A stretch of DNA of 64,000 bases from Sisyra terminalis (Eukaryota; Arthropoda; Insecta; Neuroptera; Sisyridae). The DNA is taken from NCBI GenBank assembly GCA_958496175.1, contig OY292278.1:6758001-6822000 (forward strand). The letters run 5' to 3'. This document shows, piece by piece, positions 10,453-21,640 of this stretch. Positions within the stretch are counted from its first letter, which is position 1. Each line of letters begins with the position of its first letter. A model generated the notes under the pieces. It saw only the letters and a list, made by a program, of their open reading frames with translations. It was not told the DNA's origin and ran no database searches. Position numbers and translations under genes: made by a program.

Positions 10453-12174
10453 AGTATTAGAATAGATTTGTTATGAAAACTGCAAGAATGCAATAAGGTG
10501 AAAAAGTTGCATTCAAACGACGTGAAAAGGATTATGTAACAGTTTCTACGGTATGCTATTTCCCACGATCTTATACAAAGCATTGATTACCAAACGACTC
10601 TCTTTAGCCCATCGATTCTCGAATTTCCCGCACATTGTAAGATAATTATTACAATAACAACAATAATTAACGATTTTCAATTACAAACACGCTGGTGTGA
10701 ATATGATAACCACCATTCAGATTGATGAATGCATCCAACCATCTCCCATTCATTCACATAAGCTTATAGAATTCCAATGTGAATATTGAATTTTGATGTC
10801 TTTCCTGTCGCCCCTTTTGCTCACCCAATCCCCTTTTTCCAAAATCCCCCTTCATCATCATCGAGCGTCGAATGTTGTGTGAACACACAATAACATTAAT
10901 AATAATAATAATATGGAGCAACAGCAATAATAACCCCCAAACCCCCGTCAATACATTTCATCCCTTTTTAATGGCATCTGTAATTTCTCGCCTTGTCTCT
11001 TTCACTCATCATTTGATTTTCATTATGTTTATGTGGCACAAACCACGAAATTCGCAGTTGTCATTCTATCGGCATCCTTTGGATCCGGTTATATATTACA
11101 ATGTTTATGAAGAGATCACAAATGCAACTCGCAATGACAGAGGGTGCAATTTGGCCGGGTCGTGGGGCCGGAGGAAGCGGAGGGCTAAATGGTGGTTGTT
11201 CGACAATATTTGAATTTTAGACAGACCGGATTTTGGGGTTTGCAGTTTGGGGTGTGGGTGTATGTGTTTGAACATTCATTCATATGTCGAGATCGAGATC
11301 CTGTATGTGCGCTGGGAATAGAAGCTTTGAGATGGGAAAGCTTTCGACTCAATGCTCATCGTTAGTTTGTATATATGGTATACAAATCAAATGTAACTAT
11401 CATCATGGAGTGTTGAGAATTGATGTTGAATTACTGGTTGCCATGAAAAATTTAAAGCTTTCAAATAAATGAGCTTTGAAGATAAAGATATTTGGGAAAT
11501 ATATCAACTATATCATCAATTAAAATCTTGAATTTTTTGCGTATTCCACCGTTTTTATGTCCTACAAAAAGTTGTCGATTGTATCATGGTTAATTATCGA
11601 TAATTGCAAGACTAACAGCACTTTTAATATGGAAACATAATATTTAAACTTTGGTATATTATTCAAATGCCACAAGGGATTTTTTGTCGACAAGCCGTTG
11701 AAGTTTCTTTACCCATGGAGGATTAAAACATTAATACAAGAAAGTGCAATGTACATTGGTTACTTTGGTAAGTTAACAATATTACATGTTCATGTTAATT
11801 ACGTTTACAAGGGTGCAACGCGAAAATGAAACTTACAACTTCGGTTGCCGTGCGCATAAGCTTAACATGGATATTAATTGATCGAAATAAGAGCACAAGT
11901 CGATTATCCATCGTTAAAATATTCCACTTTTCGGTAGTAAATAAGAAACTTGTATAGTAAATTTCTTTGTAACTTTGAATGACTGATAAATTGAGCATCA
12001 AATGCAGTTATTTGATGGCAATTTTTTTATTGTATTTCAATAAAAAAAAAAATTAAGTTAGAAAATTCTAGGAATGAAAAATCAATTCCGTAAGCAGAAG
12101 AATTCCCTTGTAAAAGTCAATGGTATGAGGGTGTAGAAGAAAACTGCATCGAAATCCCTTGGGACATTCCTTCT
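10453..12174. other. Unannotated island, partly GC-rich
   Basis: From 10700 to 11500 the sequence is GC-richer and non-repetitive, with (AAT)n near 10900, the 16-mer TCTCGCCTTGTCTCTT at 10986-11001 shared with 5162-5177, and four AGCTTT-type hexamers between 11320 and 11475. A 113-codon plus-strand ORF at 10872-11213 has no recognisable domain, no flanking splice sites and a low-complexity start, so I do not call it a gene. The rest is plain AT-rich DNA. Confidence 0.4.
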
Positions 12175-13197
12175 AAAGTAGACTGATTTAAAAAAAAAAT
12201 TATGATTTTTTTTTTCTTAATTATATGGAAAATATTGTTGGGAATAATAAAAAAAATGCTGTTAAAGTATAATCTCTTAATATTAAGAGGTGCCGCATCG
12301 CAAATTTCGATTTTCCATTTAAATAACATGGGAACAATATTCTCTTGCACTTTGGAAGTTTATAACTCACGTTGGTGACAATTTTTCGGAATGACCAAGG
12401 TATATTCTTGTAGAAAATTGAACGATCTACAAAAAAGGTCTCTAACCAAGTTTTTGATATATTTATTCCTTCAACAGTTATTCGAGGACAAAGTTGAACT
12501 AAAGAGAAATTTTAATATTTTTTAAATTTTTTGACGCAACCATCAATTTTATGAGAAAATTTTATAGGACATTCTTTGTAGAGCAATTTTTTCCTATTAC
12601 TTATCTCTATAAAAGTTTTTGATATTTTTCACAGGTCCTAAGTTATTTGCATTAGACTGAAAGTTCTCTGAATTAGTATATTTTGAACATAAAAAATATT
12701 TTTTTTATTTTATTTAAATAACTTAGGGCCTGTGAAAAATATCAAAAACTTTTAAAGAGATAAGTTATAGAAAAAAAAATGCTTTACAAAAAATGTCCTA
12801 TAAAATTGTATTATAAAATTAATGGTTGCGTCAAAAAATTGAAAAAATATTAAAATTTCTCTTTAGTTCAACTTTGACCTCGAATAACTTTTGAAGGAAT
12901 AAATATATCAAAAACTTGTACAAAAACCTTTTTTGTAGATCATTCAATTTTCTACAAGAGTATACCTTGGTCATTCCGAAATATTATCACCAACGTGAGC
13001 TATAAAATTCCAAAGTGCAAGAGAATATTGTTCCCATATTATTTAAAAGGAAAACCGAAATTTGGGATGTGGCACCTCTTTATATTAATATCAAGAGCTT
13101 AAACTTTCACAGGATTTTTTTTTGTAATTCCCAACGATATTTTCGATATAGTTAAGAAAAAAAAATCATTATTTTCTTTGAATCATTCTATTGTAAA
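12175..13197. mobile_element. Long hairpin element, family F3
   Basis: Two arms of about 490 bp are near reverse complements around a loop at about 12660-12715. Mirrored landmarks include CTTAATTATATGG / CGATATAGTTAAG near the ends, CACGTTGGTGA / TCACCAACGTG, GACCAAGGTAT / ATACCTTGGTC and ATCTACAAAAAAGG / CCTTTTTTGTAGAT. The subterminal block TCTTAATATTAAGAGGTGCC links it to families F2 and F5. Termini are worn (about TAAAGTAGACTGATT on the left) and no target duplication was seen. It is non-coding. Confidence 0.8.
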
Positions 13198-14259
13198 GCC
13201 TTTATAACATTGTTTGCTTTGATGATTGACAATCTGCAGTCTTGAAGAGGCACTAGAAAAAGGAGGATTAGAGAAAAAAATTGAATTTTTATTAAAGGAT
13301 TTTTTAATTTTGAGAATTCTAGAGGAATTCTACCTTCTTGTTCTACAATCTATGATTCGACGGAAAAAAGTTTGGAGGTTTCTCACTTATTGACGTCCCA
13401 ATCTATTTTCATAATAACCTTTGGAAAATTTTAATGTATTTGATTATTTATTTTATACATACATATAATACCGGAACAATTTTGTATAAGCCTATACCTA
13501 GTTTTGTTTTCCTGTTAAGCGATTCTATTTATTTTGGTTAGAAAAAATAAATTATATATTTCTATTTATTATTCCCCTTTGGGATGATTAATAAATTTAG
13601 TTAGTGAAGAAAAATTCGTCAGAAATGGGGAAGATCAAAGAATAAATTTGATATATTTTCAATTGGAACAATTTCAGGATCGAAGATGCATTCTGGTTTG
13701 GAAGAACTGCTGTTAAAAATATCGAAAAAACCTTGAAAATTTTGTCTAAAATAGGCAAAGATTATTAATGTTTTACCACCAAAGAACTAACAATTAATTG
13801 TGACGAAAATTTAAAATAATTACCTAAAGTCAAGTTAAAGAAAACCTTTGATACTTGGAAGTCCCAAGCATTAATATAAAAACTTATGAAACCATATTTT
13901 CACCTACAAACCTTTGACCAATATGAGAGGCAATAAAAAAATTAATCCCAAAAGTCAATAGTAAATTTTAATGATTCAAAGCTGATAAAGTGGCCCAAAT
14001 TGTTGCCAAACAACGATTAACAGTTTGGAAGTTATTGTATTCCACCAAAACAAAATTATTTCATAAGATTCTTTTATATGAGAAAATTCTAAGCAAAACA
14101 CTATAAAACTCACCACATAATTACTTATATTTTCATGATTTTAGCAGATTTAGTTTAGTAAAATTCAAGTTTTACGAATTATTTCTGCGTTAATAACATT
14201 TTTTCTGACTTAAATTTGATAAAATTTATTTTAAAGAAAAAAAATTGAAACAATATCAC
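13198..14259. other. Unannotated AT-rich stretch
   Basis: I see no exon, known transposon motif or inverted structure. It may be diverged flank of the duplicated block that follows. Confidence 0.45.
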
Positions 14260-16070
14260 AAACTCAAAATAAACTTATGGGAATTTCTTTAGATGCACAC
14301 AATTCGTAGCCATGTTTTTAAGGAACATCTATTAATCACTTTTCAATTAAAAACTACCAATTTGATGGCACAAATTAACTTCCTGTTGGGTTTTTCCAAG
14401 GATCAATCCTCATTATACAATATATCTTTTGGATAAGAATGATTCGGCAAATAACTTTCAGTTTATTATCAAGAAAAAAAAATCCCCTAATAAATGGTTT
14501 TGACAAACTCTCTAGTTCTCAGGGAAAATTGATTGCAGAGGTAATTGCCAAAATTTTCACGAGAATCATGAAACAATTATTTGGCAGTATAGCACAAAAA
14601 ATTACCTTTTAATTGGCATTGTGTAATCAAAGAAAATAAGATAGAAATTTTTGACAAACCTTCTAGTTCTCAGGAAAAATTGATTGCAGAAGTAATGGCC
14701 AAAATTTTTACAATAATCAGGAAATAATTAACTAAAGAATTAGCTTTTAATTGGCAATTTGTAGTCAAAGAAAGCTAGAAAGAAATCTCAGAAGAAAAGG
14801 ATCCATAAGAAAAGCAGGAAGATTTTTGGAAAAAATAAAGATGATGGATTGAAATTATGAATTTATTATTAAAAGAAAAGGTAAACTACTTTAGCTAAAA
14901 GAAGCTGAATCTGCCGTCAGGCAGAAAGCAGAAAATAAAATCCAAAATTCATAAAACTACTAACAACTAGGCTTCTTTTCCAACGATTTGGATGAAGAAA
15001 TTATAAAATTTTCCAAAATAAAACTTCCTCCTTTGTTGGTGGACAAATTATTCATCCCCTATTTCTAAATGTAAAGGTCTTATTGCTCTTTTGGTGTGGT
15101 TTTAAGTGTTAAACTTTGATGTTTTGAAGAGAAAATGCTATATAGAAATTTACATACAATTCGTAGCCATGTTTTTTAAGTCGCACATTTTGGTCAATTT
15201 TCAATTGAAAACTACCAATTTAAAGACACAAATTATCTTCCTGCTGGGTTTTTCCAAGGATCTATCCACTTTATACAATGTATCTTTTGGATAAGAATGA
15301 TTCAGCAAATAATATCCAGCTCATTACCTGGAAAAAATATCCCCTTATATATAAGTGGTTTTGACACACCTTCTTGTTTGCAGGGAAAATTGATTGTGGA
15401 GATAATTGTCAAAATTTTCACAAAAATCAGGAAACAATTATATGGCAGTATAGCACAAAAAATACCTTTTAAATGGCATTATGTAATTGAAGAAAATAAG
15501 AGAGAAATTTTTGACAAACCCTCTTGTTCTCAGAGAAAATTGAATGCAGAAGTAATTGTCAAAATTTTCACGATAATTAGGAAGCAATGATTTGGCAATA
15601 TGGCAGAAAAAATAATCTTTTAAACGACAATAAGTAGTCGAAGAAAGTAAGAAAAAAATCTCAGAAGAAAAGGATTCATAAGAAAAGCAGGAAGATTTTT
15701 AGAAAAACGAAAGAAGATGGATTAAAATGATGAATTCATTTTTAAAAGAAAAGGTAAACTACCTTAGCTTTAAGAAGCTAAATCTGCCGTCAGGCAGAGA
15801 GCAGAAAAGGAAATCAAAAACTGATGAAATTACTAACAACTTGGTCTCTTTTTCCAAAAAAATATTAATAATTGCATCCTTGTTGCAAGTTATTTTGATG
15901 AAAAAATTATAAAATATTCCAAATCAAAATCGTCACTCTTATTTTGCGATTCTTATTAAAACAGTCGTTGATTGTTGGTGGACAAATTGTTCATCCCCTA
16001 TTTCTAAATGTAAAAGGTCTTATTGCTGTCTTGGTAAAGTTTTAAGTGTGAAACTTTGATATTTTCAAGA
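14260..16070 (+). repeat. Direct duplication of a ~0.86-0.94 kb unit
   Basis: Unit 1 is about 14260-15110 and unit 2 about 15115-16070. AATTCGTAGCCATG starts at 14301 and 15158 (857 bp apart); TTCATCCCCTATTTCTAAAT near 15050 and 15990 is about 941 bp apart, so unit 2 carries roughly 84 bp more. Inside each unit a ~155-bp segment around GACAAACCTTCTAGTTCTCAGG is itself repeated. In unit 2 it is open for 97 codons (15297-15590), giving a protein with repeats of the type KPSCSQRKLNAEVIVKIFT. Unit 1 has stops. I do not recognise the peptide. It may be a decayed transposon ORF, or the open frame may be chance. Confidence 0.7.
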
Positions 16071-16540
16071 GAAAAGGGGATGAAATTCTAGACAGAAACT
16101 TATTGTTTTGAATTTCAGTTTTATATTTTTAAGGTATACTAATTCGTTATTGCCTGTATCATTGTTAAAAAATTTCATTTTTCTGTAGCAAATTAAAAAA
16201 TTTATGACTCCATTATTCGTTGATCTCTAATGTTGGAAATTTTAATTTAAAATTCACTTCAAACATAAAAAGCTCTCTTTTCAAATAACTCCCAAGAAAA
16301 ATACAACTGAAAATAATGATAATAATAAAGTGAAATAATTCATAAATAAAGAATGCAAAAATTTAAATTACGCGCGACTAATAAAAGCTGCACGCCTTTT
16401 TTTTTGCCTCATCCATTTTGTTATAACAGTTTTATTATGGCGTTGATGATGATTTTTTTCTTCTTATTGGCTCAAGTCTTTTGTCTTCGGTTAGACGTAT
16501 ATACTTTCCTTAATACATGTAGATGAAATAGGTGTTACAT
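16071..16540. other. Unannotated stretch leading into a conserved-looking island
   Basis: AT-rich DNA to about 16370, then a GC-richer segment with TTACGCGCGAC and the long T-run near 16397. No exon was found. Confidence 0.4.
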
Positions 16541-16556
16541 TGACGTCATTACGTAA
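16541..16556. promoter_or_regulatory. Adjacent bZIP-type palindromes (CRE plus TTACGTAA)
   Basis: TGACGTCATTACGTAA is a full palindromic cAMP-response element followed with no gap by the palindrome TTACGTAA, the half-site type used by PAR/C-EBP-like bZIP factors. Two perfect 8-bp palindromes head to tail are unlikely in such AT-rich DNA. Use as a binding site is inference. Confidence 0.4.
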
Positions 16557-17067
16557 CTTTTACGGTCCCTGGCGAGGCGTCAAAGTCGCACATTTTATTT
16601 ATCGTTAATAACGTAAAAAATTTATTACTCGACTTTTTCATAAAAACAATAATAATCGTAATATAAAAACGATGAAGATAATGAAAAAGTCGTGATCCCG
16701 TTTCCTTATTTAACACCGAATTGTTGGCGTTTTTCAACAACAATAATTAATCGTTAGTCGCGAATAAAAACGCTGTAGCATTTTGCATTTTATTAGGGTG
16801 AATAAAAAAATTGAATTTTTTGCCAGGTATTGTTTTGCCACTTTTATTGGACGAGCGAAATTTAATTGAGATTCATTGACACTAAAAAAAAAACGTACAA
16901 ATAAACCAATTTTCTAGACTGAAACATGATGAATATTGTCTGAACGAAACTGAACACAAGTGGTAAATTGGTTCGATTTTTTCTTTCTTTATATTTTCAC
17001 CTTTAAAAATTATAAATCATTTGTCGTCTAATAAAGCAAATTTTTATGTTGGTGCATAAATTTTCAC

Positions 17068-17248
17068 CTTGACTCCAAACTGGGGGGCACAAAACTTGCA
17101 CCCTGTCACTGCTTAGAGCATAGAGCACCACCCTCGCCCTCAGACCAGCGAAGCTTTCGACCCCAATCACCGCCGTAATATAAAGATATAGAGCCAAGTA
17201 TATAAAATATCTGCGCTGACATTTATTACAAAAGTGCATTTTTACCAC
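17068..17248 (-). CDS. Candidate first coding exon (signal-anchor-like start)
   Basis: On the minus strand an ATG at 17248 opens 60 codons ending at a good donor, CAAG|GTGAAA (GT at 17067-17066), phase 1. The N-terminus MVKMHFCNKCQRR is basic and is followed by a hydrophobic run YFIYLALYLYITAVIGV, which could be a signal peptide or anchor; the rest (SFAGLRARVVLYALSSDRVQ and onward) is unrecognised. The 3' two-thirds is clearly GC-richer than the flanks. Alternatively it is a non-coding first exon: TATA-like TATATA lies upstream near 17200. It is on the same strand as the firm exons at 19397 and 3387. No homology is claimed. Confidence 0.25.
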
Positions 17249-17595
17249 TCATGAAACGATTTGTGTGTAATAATTTTTAATTTTTGCAACTTTGTTATTA
17301 AGTTTGAGGTTCAGTTTGGTTTTTTGTCTTTTTTTGGGAGGTGGGTGGAGGACTTTTCTCTGGTGAAACGGTCGTAAAAGAGCTTTTTTTTTCGCGTATT
17401 GTGTCAGAGACTGCTACCTGAAAACTTTATGGACTTGAGCGTCGTAAAATGTTCCAAGTAGTGAATCAAGCTTTGGTTAATTTAGTAATAGATACATTTA
17501 ACTATTTTTGTTAATCGTGGAAGGAAAATAACTTTTTAATCTTGCAAAAAAATGAATTGAAATATCAATGAAATTTATAATTTCTTTTTAAAGAA

Positions 17596-18319
17596 CATAG
17601 GACAATAAGTATAGTGAATCGGTCCCAGAAGGGCATTTGGTTCGTGATTTCAGGGTATGTTGGTACTATTGAGATACATTAATTCGTCAAGTTTCAGATC
17701 CCTATGTATTACCATTTCTTCAAAAATCGAAAAAAGCTGGAAATCAGAAAATAAAATTTTTCTCAGAAACTTGTGAATCGATTTTTTTGAATTTTTGGTA
17801 TGTTCTAGACGTTGATGATGGCTTCTAGAAAAAAAATTAAGAGCTTTATCTGTTAATAAGATCCTTGAAAAAAGAGAGCTTTTTCTTTTAATTTTAATTT
17901 TTAACCATGATACAATTTAATGATAATGATAAAATTTAAAAAACTCATTACTTTAAAGGAAATTGGATGGGGAATTCGAAAAAAAAATAGTTTCGTAATT
18001 GTACCAAAATTGTATCATGGTAAAATTAAAAGAAACAGCTCTCTTTTTTCAAGGCTCTTATAAACTCATAAACGTCTTACATTTTTTTTCTAGAAGCTAC
18101 TATTAGCCCCTATAACATATCCAAAATTCAAATAAATCGATTCACAAGTTTCTGAGAATTTTTTTTTCTGATTTCCAGCTTTTTTCGATTTTTGAAGAAC
18201 CGGTAATACATAGGGATCTGAAACTTACCGAATTAATATATCTTAATAGTACCAACATACCCTGAAACTATGAACCAAATATTCTTCTGGGGCCGATTCA
18301 CTATACTTATCGTCCTATG
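17596..18319. mobile_element. Long hairpin element, family F4
   Basis: The left end CATAGGACAATAAGTATAG and right end CTATACTTATCGTCCTATG are reverse complements, and the match continues for about 330 bp per arm (mirrored AGGGTATGTTGGTACTAT / ATAGTACCAACATACCCT and TGATACAATT / AATTGTATCA near the loop). The loop is at about 17930-18000. No coding capacity. It lacks the TCTACAAAAAAGG core of other families, so it seems a separate family. Confidence 0.8.
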
Positions 18320-19396
18320 CCCTTTATTTATAGAAAGTGGCAAAGATTCCATTGATAAATTTGAACACTAATGAATTTTGTATAACGAAAATTTGGCTTA
18401 TTGTTTTCAATTGAAAGTTTTTTCTCTTCCGCACATATTTTCATAACAATTTCCTGATACTTGAATTCAACAAATCACTCAATCAGGACCTCAAAAAACA
18501 TGAAATTCAAACTCCATATCGAATAAATTTTGAATTATTTGCCAAGTTCGACAATGTCGAAACACACGAGAAAAAAAATCCCTTAATTTCTATTAGAATT
18601 GCAAATATCTTATTGTTAAGTATGGAACAAAGGGAAAGATTGACAATAAATTTTATATTGAATTTTTTTCCAATTCCTTTTGTATGTCAATCCCAATTTA
18701 TTATGCCCGAAATGAACAAGTTTTTCTCTTCTCTTATTTCTCGATTTGTTTTCCAAAACTTTATGTGACACATTCCCTCCACCACACACACCCCCACTGC
18801 TCCGACGGCTGCTTTTCTTATTTGCAAAAATTCACCTTATCGAGACGCAATTCGTCCATTTTTGTAATCTTGTCATTTTCAACAACATGGATTTGATGAA
18901 TTTATGTGTGCAGAAAAACGTAACATTTGTCGCTGATTTTAATCAGAAAAATCTCGACGAAAAAAAAATGGACAAAACATGTGATGTACGGGGATGGTAT
19001 GGGTGGAAATTTGAGTTGAAGATATGAGAAATGTTTTTCTGTAAAAGCTCCCATAATTTTTGTACGAGACAATTTTAAAGTATGTACTCTTCAGTGGCTT
19101 GTCTATGAAATTGGAGGGATGTAAATCACGTAGACGAAGAACGTCGTTAACTGACATCACGCACATCTAAAGCACACTTGAAATTTAACTAAGTTTTCCC
19201 TCCACAATCTCGAAATCTTTCTCTATGCATCACGAATAAAATTATTACCATAAACACAGCGAAAAAAAAAAGAGGAGACTAGCTTTGCCGTCTATCTCCC
19301 AACACCATACATCTTCCGCAACAATTCCATCATAAAACCCACTTGCAATCCCGCTGGCCATATAATTTACGATTCCAACCCTATGCCGTCACTTAC
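18320..19396. other. Unannotated stretch (probable intron of the 19.4-kb exon)
   Basis: AT-rich DNA with a CA/C-rich patch near 18780-18800. Short ORFs at 18684-19166 show no domain or splice context. If the exon at 19397-19552 is real, its downstream intron begins here. Confidence 0.45.
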
Positions 19397-19552
19397 GTTC
19401 GAGGAAAATTCTAAGATTACGCGACAACGAACATTGCTCTCTTCGGCGTAGTTTGGCGAAAAGCCCGCGTTCCCACCGACGTCTAAACCGGTACTTATTG
19501 GCCCCACAATGTTGCCTGCCGGCCATTTAGTGTTGCCGTCCTCGTCATTCCT
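19397..19552 (-). CDS. Internal coding exon of an unidentified protein (52 codons)
   Basis: The minus strand shows CACATCAG|AGGAAT (acceptor AG at 19554-19553, preceded by a modest pyrimidine tract TTTTTCCCGACC) and TCGAAC|GTAAGT (donor GT at 19396-19395). Between them 156 nt are open in one frame only, with stops in the other two frames; phase is 0 at both ends. The peptide runs RNDEDGNTKWPAGNIVGP, then STGLDVGGNAGFSPNYAEE, and ends SNVRCRVILEFSSN: acidic start, Gly/Asn/Pro-rich middle, one Cys and one Trp, no transmembrane segment. GC is about 50% against about 30% around it, which is the usual look of a real exon in this kind of genome. It could be part of an extracellular or cytosolic loop region, but I cannot assign a family. 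Flanking exons were not identified; the gene runs right to left. Confidence 0.7.
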
Positions 19553-19946
19553 CTGATGTGTTTATAAGTGGTCGGGAAAAATTGAGTTGTTTTCTCTGAG
19601 CCGATTACCGAAACACTTGGAAAACTGGGGCGACGCACATTTTATCAAAGGGGTTCTAAATGGCTTTGTTAATTGTTGCCCTCCTACGGTAACAACTTGA
19701 CGAAGTCACATATTTTATTGCACCATTCAAAAGAGGAAGAAACCACCCTTAATTCTTAACATATTCTACCAAGATTTATGCTTTGATTCCTGTATCAAAG
19801 GATGAAAATTTTCTTAACTTATGCTTCAGATTCATTTCCTTTAAATCTACAATAATTTTTTTTTAAATTAACCCTTTAATAACTTTCCTAAAAGATCATC
19901 AAAAGTATCAAAAGACTAGCTGAACCCGTTAGACGTTGTCTTGCCA
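19553..19946. other. Upstream intron of the 19.4-kb exon
   Basis: Ordinary AT-rich sequence after about 19650; no further exon recognised before the Jockey remnant. The frame upstream of the exon meets a stop (TAA) within five codons, consistent with intron. Confidence 0.4.
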
Positions 19947-19947
19947 G

Positions 19948-20790
19948 TCTATGCTGAAATCACATGGAAATTCAGTGGAGTGAAAAAAAAACCCTGTTTA
20001 ACAATTGGGCATACTTTTGGACTCAAAATTAAACCACATTTCAAGTAAAATCCGAATAGCCAACCCTCGACTTATCAAACTATATATGCTGAAATCACAC
20101 GGAAATTCCGTACAGTGAAAAAAAAAAACGCCTGTTAAACATTTGGGCATACTTCTGGACTCAAAATTAACATGGCAAAGCCATATTTCAAGTAAAATCA
20201 GAAAAGCCAACCCTCGACTTATCCAACTATACCCACTTATCAACAGAAGATCTCGTTTAATTATGGAATGTTCAATGATGATATACTAATCAGTCATTAG
20301 GCCACTTTTCACATACTCTTGCGCCATCTGGATTCCATCCTCAAAGAAAAATCACAATGACCTACAGGTGTTCCAAAATAGAGTCTTAAAAATTATCCCT
20401 GAAGCTCCATGATATGTGAAAAACAACCAAATTCATCACGGAATTAACGTTCCATACATAAAAGACTTTCTAATCCAACTCACAAGAAATTTCCTTAAGA
20501 GTCTGGAAAATTGTCCTGGTGCAGTAGAACTAGGCTTGGAGGAAACTATAAACCAAAGATGGCTGAACCGGAAACTTCCTCAAGATCTCCAAGAAATAGC
20601 AGTGGCTTAACCACAAGCTCAAGAAAAATCAACAAATAAAAAAATGAAAAAGACAGAGGAATGAAGTTCGACTCCTCCAGCTACTTAAACGCCACTAAAG
20701 ATCAATTGTCTGTTATCACCACCATGACATAGCAGCACATTGTTGAACTAGTGCAAATTACATATTATAACTAATAATTATATTAAATTG
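19948..20790 (+). pseudogene. Jockey-type LINE reverse transcriptase C-terminal remnant
   Basis: Plus-strand translation gives the thumb and C-terminal region of a Jockey-clade RT: GILLDSKLTWQSHISSKIRK, then IRPLFTYSCAIW, LQVFQNRVLKIIPEAP, a stop where Trp is usual, YVKNNQIHHGINVPYIKDF, ending at the stop after LQEIAVA (20608-20610). There are two in-frame stops (Y-stop-SVIRP near 20286; P-stop-YV near 20410), so it is dead, but reading-frame integrity is otherwise good and it looks fairly young. Upstream, 135 bp including the LLDSKL motif are tandemly duplicated (units from about 19948 and 20083). The following ~200 bp without coding capacity is probably LINE 3' UTR. Confidence 0.8.
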
Positions 20791-20799
20791 CATTTAAAT

Positions 20800-21640
20800 A
20801 TTGTTCAAGGTAACAAAAAAAAATCGATTTTTTATTTCTGATTTCATTTTTGCGTCAATGCTGTCAAACTATCAAAGTAAAAAAAATTATCGGCCCATAT
20901 ATTTATAGAAAATTGAATTTCCTACAAAAAATGTCTCTTTAAAAATTTTTGCCCGATACGCCGTTTCCGAATAATCAAGCTTGAAACATTGATATAATTT
21001 TTAGATTTATCTTCTTTAATTTGGAATTTCGTAACTAACGAACTAATAAATATATAGAAATGAACAATAAAGATTCTTGAAGGGAATTTAATGCTCTACA
21101 AAAAAGATCACTTGACGTTCTTACATAAAAATTTATCTTTCAAAATTGGTTCAGCAACGAAAAAAACAATAATTTAATTTTTCCTTCAACTTTAATTGTG
21201 AATAACTTTTGAAAGAGTGATTTTGTGTAAAAACGTTGCGAGACCTTTTTTGTAGAGCATTAAATTACGTTCAAAAATCTATATTGTTCATTTCGATATA
21301 TTTATTTGTTCGTTAGTTACAAAATTCCAAAATAAAGAAGATAAATCTAAAAATTATATCAATGTTTAAAGCTTGATTATTCGAAAACGGCGTGCCTGGC
21401 AAAAATTTTCAAAGAAAAATTTTTTCCAGGGAATTTAATTTCTATAAATAAATGCGCAGTTGAATATTTTACCTTGATAGTTTGACAGCATTGACGCAAA
21501 AATGAAAGCACAAATAAAAAATCGAAATTAAAGATGATAGACCTCTTAATATTAATATGAAGGACTCAAACCTTTCCAATATTTTTTTTGTCACCTTAAA
21601 CAATATTGTCGATATACTTTTCAAAAAAAAAGTCATTTTT
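20800..21640. mobile_element. Long hairpin element, family F5
   Basis: Arms of about 380 bp mirror each other (GCGTCAATGCTGTCAAACTATCAA on the left, TTGATAGTTTGACAGCATTG on the right; TGCTCTACAAAAAAGATC / TTTTTTGTAGAGCA in both). The right arm has the subterminal CTTAATATTAATATGAAGG block; about 60 bp including it are deleted from the left arm. The outer left end (ATATTGTTCAAGGTAAC) is worn. A related, internally deleted copy is at 56768-57054. Non-coding. Confidence 0.8.

Noticed and set aside
10872..11213. 113-codon plus-strand ORF, the longest-looking candidate in a GC-richer island
   Set aside because: Low-complexity start (Ile/Asn runs from AAT repeats), no domain, no splice sites and no promoter evidence tied to it.
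12117..12350. 77-codon minus-strand ORF
   Set aside because: Within the F3 hairpin arm; A/T-run translation.
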